Assembly (NCBI GenBank): GCA_002371135.1
Contig: DFGB01000048.1
Location: 7,009-36,267, forward strand
Length of the DNA: 29,259 bases
From: Verrucomicrobia bacterium UBA3761
Lineage (GTDB): Bacteria; Verrucomicrobiota; Kiritimatiellia; RFP12; UBA1067
Direction: 5' to 3'
The position numbers and the translations under genes were made by a program. Every line of letters starts with the position of its first letter. Position 1 is the first letter of the stretch. Shown here in pieces: positions 24,201-29,259 of the stretch. A model generated the notes under the pieces. It was given only the letters and a program-made list of their open reading frames with translations. It was not told where the DNA came from and ran no database searches.

Positions 24201-24598
24201 AATTCGTCGTAGCCGTCGCGGCGGCGAATGCGCGGGTCGGCGTGGACGTCGAATCTGTCAACCGCGACTTGTCGGAGGAGTTCGCCAACGGCGTGTTCAC
24301 GGCGGAAGAACAGGAACTCGCCGCGCTCAGTTCCTCGTCGGCGCAGGCGATGATACGTTTCTGGTGCGCGAAGGAGGCCGTCTCCAAGGCTCTCGGCACG
24401 GGCATTCGCTTCCCGCCGAAGGAATTGCTCATCACCGGCTACAGGAGCGAGACGGGCGAGATGACGGCGCGTCTTACAGGCGGCTGGGTGGAGACGTTCA
24501 AGAATTTCAAGGGTCGCGACATCGCGATTTCATCCCGCGTGATGAGAGAGCACGCCCTCGCGTTCTGCTACATTCCGTCGACGATGTTCGGCGAATGA
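21293..24598 (+). CDS. Pseudo-acyltransferase / pseudo-dehydratase / phosphopantetheinyl transferase fusion
   Basis: The 1101-residue protein continues a type I PKS layout. An AT-like domain (about 100-400) begins FVFPGV (from 104), but the GHSLG nucleophile elbow reads GFAGG with Ala201 for Ser, and the catalytic His position reads Asn314 in PFNTPKFSP. A double-hotdog dehydratase-like domain (about 530-850) has FISDFAIG where active forms have FISDHxxG (Phe559 for His), and IDPLLLH with His745 for the usual Asp. The C-terminal Sfp-type PPTase (about 900-1095) looks intact: WLVGRIAAKEAVR, GVDVE (Asp985, Glu987), FWCAKEAVSK (Lys1027, Glu1028, Lys1032). I see no acyl-carrier DSL motif and no ketoreductase. 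It could modify a carrier protein encoded elsewhere. Confidence 0.8.
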   Translation: MTELFILRAEGAEALADEAKRYTAFIDRVSDVALVDLAYTASLSKGDSTLAIIASSVQDLRARLSSAASRIESGAARLRDKSGTYWRRERMLAGGDGESPKLAFVFPGVMSFYPDMLRDIAVLYPECRAAFDELEEAMKDNPGFSPSDFIFPPAPYYRHDADIFSSGAYAQALVSVFSASAALSRLLSRLGVKPDGVVGFAGGDLAAVVRSGAAGEQTRAERVHVLSEVYKVVNKAVDHGGLPKIAMLSLILHHEGEADAVVSKFPRGKVFLATEFSPCRLVYAVEQEFAEEALAAFAAGGIRTMRLAIDRPFNTPKFSPIVPALRKFTSELIDFEPRIPVFSCGTAQELSRKVRHARNETAERWAKKVRFTETIRNMYEAGYRVFLEVGPRGLMTSAIGDILGEKDYAAIAMNSIHRRGNLQLQHALAQLASLGAAVDAAALFDGRNARKMDLDSPVPLEIRKDAEMRLSRAFPKMTLLGAKKALSGAEYLAEPKSRAEKIGMRKAALRKEASTLRRFDSGAMLPLVADAEEVESTPGVLCELVKTFSWTEELFISDFAIGSSQLSYSDPNLRGLLMLPLAFGIEVAAEAAMRVMPGRNIFAIEDFTSRRRVVFKDGKLKLFIRAERAPSPVKGVAAVRVKIRDDSPDSAWTWPVMEGVVALSSQVPPSVPFVPSPLAKPRPVHWSGREIYPAMLCCGPRLRAITSAQSWGEEGIDYEVSVPGRRGTIASVAYPVWAIDPLLLHAIASAFQLWRSQERFPGAFSIPFHLQRLEVLGEMPNEGTRLKCYMRLTGVTPQSQLCDITVTAGDGNVIFSIAGWEEQTERVPKEYCQLLLQPANAFVTEVLSREAAGGPATDVATAFATDINYPLFERNEALWLKIMSRLVLNDSERRTIDSMTGSVARRTEWLVGRIAAKEAVRRFLKDNYQARWSDADVQICPNPDGKPIAIGEWKRFLSTKLDIAIAHTAQFVVAVAAANARVGVDVESVNRDLSEEFANGVFTAEEQELAALSSSSAQAMIRFWCAKEAVSKALGTGIRFPPKELLITGYRSETGEMTARLTGGWVETFKNFKGRDIAISSRVMREHALAFCYIPSTMFGE

Positions 24599-24642
24599 AG
24601 ACAAGAATGTTTTTTCCGGTTCTTCGATTGTGCACAGGCATT

Positions 24643-24733
24643 CCTTTTTTATCGCAGAGACGCAAAGGCCCCAGAGAGTGAAAAAGTTGAAAAGTCTGGA
24701 AATACTCTGCGGGCTCTGCGTCTCCGAGATGGG
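24643..24733. repeat. CGCAGAG palindromic element with AAAGTTG core before the kamA-like gene
   Basis: In the 141-bp gap, left arm TTTTTTATCGCAGAGACGCAAAGGCCCC-like DNA (24645-24672) is mirrored by ACTCTGCGGGCTCTGCGTCTCCGAG-like DNA (24704-24728), with GAGACGCA pairing with TGCGTCTC. The core carries AAAAAGTTGAAAAGT (24681-24695). Each arm has three CAGAG-type units. The structure could slow RNA polymerase after the PPTase fusion gene. Confidence 0.75.
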
Positions 24734-24739
24734 AAACGA

Positions 24740-25672
24740 ATGCAGGATTCCAATCTAAAAATTCTTTCGACAGTGCCTATGAACGAGTTTCCAGAATACG
24801 CCTGCGATTACGCGAGAAAGCTCGCCGGAAGATCGGCGCGTTTCGCGTTGCAGGTTTTCGCCCGCGGCGAAGAGAACGGACGAGAGGGCGGCGAATACGG
24901 TCCGGACCCGTTTGGCGAGACTCTTGAGCGCCCGGACCTCCCGTACGCTCTCAAGCAACGCTTCCCGGACCGAGTTCTCGTGATGACATCGGGCCGCTGT
25001 TTCATGAACTGCCGGCATTGCACGCGGCGCGGCATACTTGATAGTGCGCAAGTCGTGGAGACAGATGCGCAGCTTGCCGCTTGCGTGGAGTTCGTGAATA
25101 CCCATCCCCTTGTGCGCGACGTGCTTCTTTCGGGAGGCGACATTCTGACGCTTCCCGACGAGCGCGTAATGTGGTTCGTCGATGCGTTCGCGGCGCTGGA
25201 CCAGATCGACATCGTCCGCGTCTGCACCCGCGCACCATGCGTCAATCCGTCGAGAATCACATATGAGCTTGCAAAGCGGCTTGGCGCGTCGAAAAAGGTC
25301 TGGGTGAATACGCAATTCAACTGTGCAGACGAATTGACGGCGGAGGCGAAGGAGGCCGTAGGCAAGCTCGTCGAAGCAGGAATACCGGTTGGCTGCCAGA
25401 CGGTGCTTTTGAAAGGCGTCAACGACACGGCAGAGGATATGCTGAGGCTTTTCAAGGCGCTTTCAGCCGCGCGCATCAGGCCGTATTACGTATTCATGTG
25501 CGATCCTGTGGCCGGGATCGAGCGTTTCAGGGTGGATCTCGAAACGGCAAAGGCGATCGAGCGGCAGTGCGCCGAATCGATAGGAGGTCTTTCGATGCCG
25601 CGGTTTGTCGCAGACATTCCGGGCTCGAAACGCAAAGTGCCGATTTCCGAGTTGCGGCAAATGGAGGTTTGA
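24740..25672 (+). CDS. KamA-family radical SAM protein (lysine 2,3-aminomutase-like)
   Basis: The 310-residue protein has the KamA-type lead-in FPDRVLVMTSGRC with cluster motif CFMNCRHC (Cys87, Cys91, Cys94), followed by TRRG. LLSGGDILTLPDERV, VRVCTRAPCVNPSRIT, VWVNTQFN and QTVLLKGVND are all family hallmarks. The late VADIPGSKRKVPI segment carries candidate PLP-binding lysines. It is about 100 residues shorter than clostridial KamA and closer to EpmB in size. No EF-P or EpmA gene is nearby to support EF-P lysylation. Substrate (lysine, glutamate or EF-P lysine) is undecided. ATG 24740 has no clear Shine-Dalgarno site. The peptidase gene starts five bases downstream. Confidence 0.82.
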   Translation: MQDSNLKILSTVPMNEFPEYACDYARKLAGRSARFALQVFARGEENGREGGEYGPDPFGETLERPDLPYALKQRFPDRVLVMTSGRCFMNCRHCTRRGILDSAQVVETDAQLAACVEFVNTHPLVRDVLLSGGDILTLPDERVMWFVDAFAALDQIDIVRVCTRAPCVNPSRITYELAKRLGASKKVWVNTQFNCADELTAEAKEAVGKLVEAGIPVGCQTVLLKGVNDTAEDMLRLFKALSAARIRPYYVFMCDPVAGIERFRVDLETAKAIERQCAESIGGLSMPRFVADIPGSKRKVPISELRQMEV

Positions 25673-25676
25673 CGCC

Positions 25677-27119
25677 ATGATTCTTCTCGCAGCAGCATCA
25701 TTGTTCTTCTCGCATCCGGCGCCGCTGGACATGCCTCGAGCCGAGGCGTACTTGATTACGGGCGAGGACAAGACGATACGTCTCGAAGACCGCTTCCGTC
25801 CCGACGACTTGTGGCTTTCGCGCCAGACGCTGGGGCAGTGGCGCGACGACGACGGGCGCTACTTCGTCGTTTCGCGCCTCGATATCGTCCCGCCCAAGAC
25901 GACGGCGACGGTCACGCGCGAGGAATACGCGAAAAGCGAAGCCGCGATCGATCCCAAGAAAGAGTTCGATCTTGTCCGCGAATCGATCGAATTGCTCTCG
26001 CCGATCGAGATTGCCGGAGAACCTCGCTCTCCCGCGCAGAAAATCAGAGGGCTGGAGGAGGTTCTTTTTTTCGAGGGGACCAATACGTCCGCCGTCGTCT
26101 GCGCATTCAGGAAAGATAAAAGCGAGCCGCGCGAGATCGATGTGGACAAGACGACAGCGACCGCCGAGAAGAAGAAACTCCGCCAGCAGCCGTGGTATTT
26201 GATTACGTGGGAGCTTGCCTCCGGCGACGACGTTGAATGGGCTAGGGAATTGCTGACGAAAGACGTGCTTGAAAAGAGCGATGCGTTTTTCGCGAAACTA
26301 GGCGGGGACAAAGCGGAAAAACGCAACCTTTCCGAGCGAGAACTGCTCCGTGCCGACGCCCGCCACAGCGTGGAGAACTATGAAGGCTGGCGCGTCACCG
26401 ACGCGGAAGAATTCACCGTCCTCGACAACTTGCCGGCTGAAGTGCGCTTCATAACAGCGCTCACGAACGATCTAGCCGTCATGCGCAAGAGGTATCGAGA
26501 GGTGATGCCAAGCCCCGTCGACGGCTCGAACGTCCTTTGCGTCGCGAGGATTTTCTCGAATCGCGACGACTATCTCGTGGCGGCCGGAGAGAACATGGCG
26601 TGGAGCGCGGCGTACTGGTCGCAGCAGCGCCGCGAACTCGTGGCGTATCTCCCGCAAGGCGGCGCAGAGGAATTGCTCAGGACGATCCGCCACGAGGCGT
26701 TTCACCAGTATTTCTCCTACGCAGCATGCATGATACCCACGTCCCCTTGGCTCAACGAAGGATATGCGCAGTATTTCGAGGATGAAAAGAGCGACGATTG
26801 GCAGCTGGACGTCTCCGCCTACGACTTCGACACTCTTGCCGCCGCCCTGCCAGGCATAATGGGGATGGACTATGCGCAGTTCTACGACGGAACGGACCGC
26901 GAGCGCAGTTTGAAATACCGCCTTGCGTGGTCGATGGCGTACTTCCTCGAAAACGGCGCCCCGCAAATCCGTTTCCAGCCGTTCAAGGACTTGAAGAAAG
27001 ATTATGTGGCCGCGCTTTTGAAAAACCACGACATGCGCCTTGCCACGATTGCCGCATTCGGCTCGAAAGACAAACTGGATCTGTTCGTGGCGGAATGGAA
27101 GAAGTTTTGGACGAGATGA
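25677..27119 (+). CDS. Exported HExxH metallopeptidase-like protein
   Basis: From ATG 25677 the protein has 480 residues, with a GGAGG site at 25663-25667. A short hydrophobic start (MILLAAASLFFSHPAP) suggests export. The zinc site is HEAFH (His339, Glu340, His343) followed by LNEGYAQYFE with Glu361 as likely third ligand, the gluzincin/MA-clan pattern found in DUF1570-like exported peptidases of PVC bacteria. The N-terminal 250 residues are charged and I do not recognise them. Starting only five bases after the radical-SAM gene, it is probably cotranscribed, with no obvious functional link. Confidence 0.72.
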   Translation: MILLAAASLFFSHPAPLDMPRAEAYLITGEDKTIRLEDRFRPDDLWLSRQTLGQWRDDDGRYFVVSRLDIVPPKTTATVTREEYAKSEAAIDPKKEFDLVRESIELLSPIEIAGEPRSPAQKIRGLEEVLFFEGTNTSAVVCAFRKDKSEPREIDVDKTTATAEKKKLRQQPWYLITWELASGDDVEWARELLTKDVLEKSDAFFAKLGGDKAEKRNLSERELLRADARHSVENYEGWRVTDAEEFTVLDNLPAEVRFITALTNDLAVMRKRYREVMPSPVDGSNVLCVARIFSNRDDYLVAAGENMAWSAAYWSQQRRELVAYLPQGGAEELLRTIRHEAFHQYFSYAACMIPTSPWLNEGYAQYFEDEKSDDWQLDVSAYDFDTLAAALPGIMGMDYAQFYDGTDRERSLKYRLAWSMAYFLENGAPQIRFQPFKDLKKDYVAALLKNHDMRLATIAAFGSKDKLDLFVAEWKKFWTR

Positions 27120-27125
27120 CTTCTT

Positions 27126-27276
27126 CGATTTGCGATTTGCGATTTTCGATTTTTCCTCCCGCAGAGACCGCAGAGTTCTTGAGAGGCTTAAAAAAGTTGA
27201 AAAGTTGAAAAGCTCTCTGCGAACTCTGCGCCCTCTCAAGGGAGATTAAAAATCGAAAATCGCAAATCGCAAATCG
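27126..27276. repeat. Three-layer nested palindrome with a perfect 28-bp outer inverted repeat
   Basis: The outer arms 27127-27154 and 27248-27275 are exact reverse complements over 28 bp, built of AAATCGC/GCGATTT words. Inside are CGCAGAG units (27160-27176) mirrored by CTCTGCG units (27214-27230), plus TTGAGAGG mirrored by CCTCTCAA. The centre is three AAAGTTG words (27191-27210). It fills the gap between the peptidase and gluQ. gluQ begins 13 bases after the outer arm without a Shine-Dalgarno site. The folded RNA would be long and stable but has no T-tail. Confidence 0.88.
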
Positions 27277-27288
27277 AAAATTCTCACT

Positions 27289-28272
27289 ATGACATGCGGA
27301 CGATTAGCGCCTAGTCCTACAGGGGCGTTGCATCTGGGCAACGTCAGGACGTTCATGATCGCTTGGCTGAGCGCGAGGTCGAAAGGCGGGCGCGTGGTAA
27401 TGCGCATGGAAGACCTCGACCACCCGAAAGACAAGCCGGGAGCCGCGAAGGATGCGATCGAAGATTTGAAGTGGCTGGGCTTCGACTGGGACGAAGAATA
27501 CACGCAATCGCAGCGGCGCGACGTCTACCGGGCCGCGAGGGATGCGCTGCTCGCGCGCCAGACCGGTGTGGCGGCGGAGTTCGGATTCGCCACCGCCAAG
27601 GAGCCTTGCATCTATCCATGCACGTGTTCGCGTCGCGATGTGGAGGCGGCGCAATCTGCACCGCACGATGGCGAACAGTTGCACTACCCTGGCACATGCC
27701 GGGCGAGATACGCGACGTGGGAAGAGGCTGCGTCTTCGATCGCCCCTCGCGTCCCTTGCTGGCGCTTTGCCGTGCCGGAGGGCGTTTGCATCGAGTTCGA
27801 CGATGCGTTCGCGGGCAGGTTTTCGATGGATGTCGCCCAAGTCCTTGGCGATTTCCCGCTCGCGCGGGACGTGGATTGCGCGGGATACACGCTCGCGGCG
27901 ACGGTCGATGATGCGCTCATGGGCGTCACGGAAGTCGTGCGAGGCGATGATCTCCTCGCCGCGACCCCGGCGCAAATTCTACTCCAGCGGGCGCTTGGGT
28001 TGGCGACGCCGGCGTACTGCCACGTCCCGCTTGTCGTCGGCCCGGACGGCAGGCGGCTCGCCAAGCGTCATGGAGATACGCGAATCGCGGCATTTCGCGC
28101 CGCCGGAGTGCGGCCGGGCGCGATTCTCGGTTTTCTCGCCGCCTCGTGCGGCTGGTGCGACAGCGGCACGGAAGTCAGCCTCGTCGAACTGCTGGACGTG
28201 TATACCTTATCTACAATCCCGCACGAGCCGTTTGCAGTGAACCGCGACGCGACGGGCGGCGTTGTATATTAA
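27289..28272 (+). CDS. gluQ: Glutamyl-Q tRNA(Asp) synthetase
   Basis: GluQRS attaches glutamate to queuosine at the wobble position of tRNA-Asp. The 327-residue protein is a truncated GluRS catalytic domain without an anticodon-binding domain. It shows RLAPSPTGALHLGN (HIGH-like, 15-18), RMEDLDHP, a zinc site with Cys111, Cys113, Tyr133 and Cys137, VVRGDDLL and a KRHG motif (259-262) in place of KMSKS. Length and zinc site match E. coli GluQRS. No tRNA is encoded next to it. The pseudopilin starts three bases after the stop. Confidence 0.93.
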   Translation: MTCGRLAPSPTGALHLGNVRTFMIAWLSARSKGGRVVMRMEDLDHPKDKPGAAKDAIEDLKWLGFDWDEEYTQSQRRDVYRAARDALLARQTGVAAEFGFATAKEPCIYPCTCSRRDVEAAQSAPHDGEQLHYPGTCRARYATWEEAASSIAPRVPCWRFAVPEGVCIEFDDAFAGRFSMDVAQVLGDFPLARDVDCAGYTLAATVDDALMGVTEVVRGDDLLAATPAQILLQRALGLATPAYCHVPLVVGPDGRRLAKRHGDTRIAAFRAAGVRPGAILGFLAASCGWCDSGTEVSLVELLDVYTLSTIPHEPFAVNRDATGGVVY

Positions 28273-28275
28273 CAG

Positions 28276-29154
28276 ATGAAAAGCGCATTCAGAGCATTTA
28301 CGCTGGTGGAGCTGGCGATGGTCGTGGCAATTCTCTCGATAATTGCCATGATAGCGGTCTCGCGCGTATCTGCGCTGCCGGAAAAGGCCAAAACCGTTGC
28401 GGCCGAGGCGGATATGAACGTCCTGCGCAGAGCCATTGTCGATGCAGAGCAGGGCTACCTCGCGGATTTGAGCGGGATACCCGGTTTTTCAACCGGCTTT
28501 CTACGCCTTGGCAACCTTTTCATTTCGACGAACCTCTATGGACGGGCGAGCGACGGCATGACTGGCGAGCGCGTCGACGAACGTTGGCTTGAGGGGCGTG
28601 GCGTTGCGAGGCCGGAGGAGTTCACGCGCTGGAACGAAGAGGCTTCTCGCGGCTGGCACGGTCCGTATGCGAAGGTGCGCGAGGGGGCGTTCCCTGAAAA
28701 AGGACACCGCCGATTCGAGGGCGACGGCACAAGCCGTGACCGCGGTTTCTATCCAAACCTAGCCGGACTCAATCTGCCTCGCGATTTCCTGAACGGGTAT
28801 CTCGGTTGTTCCATCTACGGCTTCCCTGGCGAACCGGCGGCGATGGATCCATGGGGGAATCCATACATCCTGCAAATCCCGCCGCCGCAAGCGTGGCAAG
28901 GGGTGACGAACGTCGCAGACGAGACGCGCTTTGCATACGCGCGCATAGTTTCAGCGGGCCCGGACGGCATCCTCGAGACGCCTTGTTTCGGGGTCAACCC
29001 GACGAACCGATGGGCGACGGCGTGGAACGAGCCGACGCGCCGAGCGGCGCGCCAGGCCGGGCGCGTCGACGGGTCGACGGCCGCCCGCGGCGACGACCTC
29101 GTTCTTTTCCTTTTCCGCGCCGACGTCGATGAAGGAATGAGGAATGACGAATGA
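28276..29154 (+). CDS. Type II secretion / type IV pilin-like pseudopilin (GspG-like)
   Basis: The 292-residue protein has a class III signal: MKSAFRA then FTLVELAMVVAILSIIAMIAV, so prepilin peptidase would cut before Phe8 leaving Glu at mature position 5. The residue before the cut is Ala rather than the usual Gly. MDPWGNPYIL (190-199) is the calcium-site-like motif of major pseudopilin GspG, though the region between is far longer than in GspG. Such large pseudopilin-like proteins are frequent in PVC bacteria. It probably sits in the inner membrane or is assembled on a T2SS-like pseudopilus. The last codons (MRNDE) fall in a GAATGACG repeat. Confidence 0.8.
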   Translation: MKSAFRAFTLVELAMVVAILSIIAMIAVSRVSALPEKAKTVAAEADMNVLRRAIVDAEQGYLADLSGIPGFSTGFLRLGNLFISTNLYGRASDGMTGERVDERWLEGRGVARPEEFTRWNEEASRGWHGPYAKVREGAFPEKGHRRFEGDGTSRDRGFYPNLAGLNLPRDFLNGYLGCSIYGFPGEPAAMDPWGNPYILQIPPPQAWQGVTNVADETRFAYARIVSAGPDGILETPCFGVNPTNRWATAWNEPTRRAARQAGRVDGSTAARGDDLVLFLFRADVDEGMRNDE

Positions 29155-29259
29155 CGGATTTTTCGATTTCTCGATTTTTCGATTGACATTTGGCATTTTA
29201 CATTTTACATTTAGCATTGCATTTTTATTTCAATGGCATGCAATAGATTTTTATCGCAG
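29134..29259. repeat. Start of another composite repeat element, cut by the window end
   Basis: GAATGA/GAATGACG words (29134-29156) run through the pseudopilin stop codon. Then come TTTCGATT words (29158-29185), ACATTT/GCATTT words (29187-29225) and finally TTTTATCGCAG (29249-29259), the typical left arm of the CGCAGAG palindromes. The mirrored half must lie beyond the window. No gene is visible in 29155-29259. Confidence 0.65.

Overview
The window looks like chromosomal DNA from an anaerobic, GC-rich member of the PVC group, most likely Kiritimatiellota or a related Lentisphaerae/Verrucomicrobia lineage. This is an inference from gene style: a huge secreted Listeria-Bacteroides (InlB B-type) repeat protein, a secreted GH28 pectin-type hydrolase, GspG-like pseudopilins, oxygen-sensitive radical-SAM enzymes (ThiH, KamA-like), GC-rich genes split by AT-rich intergenic DNA built of short reiterated words, and few Shine-Dalgarno sites at first genes. 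No ribosomal RNA is present to confirm it. All recognisable protein genes are on the + strand.

Layout. 1-297: a 22-bp tandem repeat, plain intergenic DNA and a good promoter. 298-469: tRNA-Ser(CGA) and tRNA-Gly(CCC). 563-2326: recN, whose 3' end runs into a row of four small hairpins. 2371-6567: a thiazole cluster, thiS-thiF-thiG-thiH, headed by a dehydroquinate-synthase-like protein with a damaged active site; repeat elements sit inside the cluster. 6601-10792: GH28, histidine phosphatase, coaE and rho, overlapping or abutting. 11061-15749: the 1562-residue repeat protein, flanked by two near-identical palindromic elements in the same orientation. 15960-18752: uvrA. 18780-19816: an ECF-sigma-like protein overlapping dtd. 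19902-24598: two overlapping genes resembling a type I polyketide synthase cut in two, in which ketosynthase, acyltransferase and dehydratase domains all lack key catalytic residues while the C-terminal phosphopantetheinyl transferase looks intact. 24740-27119: a KamA-family radical-SAM enzyme and a secreted HExxH metallopeptidase. 27289-29154: gluQ and a pseudopilin. 29155-29259: a further repeat element, cut by the window edge.

How the genes work together. ThiS, ThiF, ThiG and ThiH together supply the thiazole half of thiamine. RecN and UvrA are DNA repair housekeeping; CoaE and the PPTase domain lie on the coenzyme A / carrier-protein axis; Rho is the transcription terminator. GH28, the big repeat protein, the peptidase and the pseudopilin are the cell-envelope or secreted part. 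Genes inside units are tightly coupled (ATGA overlaps at 3501, 7986, 9179, 19373 and 21293), whereas genes that follow repeat elements begin without a clear ribosome binding site.

The strongest candidates for something undescribed are (1) the apparently catalytically silent KS / AT-DH pair fused to a live-looking PPTase, (2) the degenerate dehydroquinate-synthase homologue in the thiazole operon, and (3) the nested intergenic palindromes whose two arms appear to gain and lose repeat units together.
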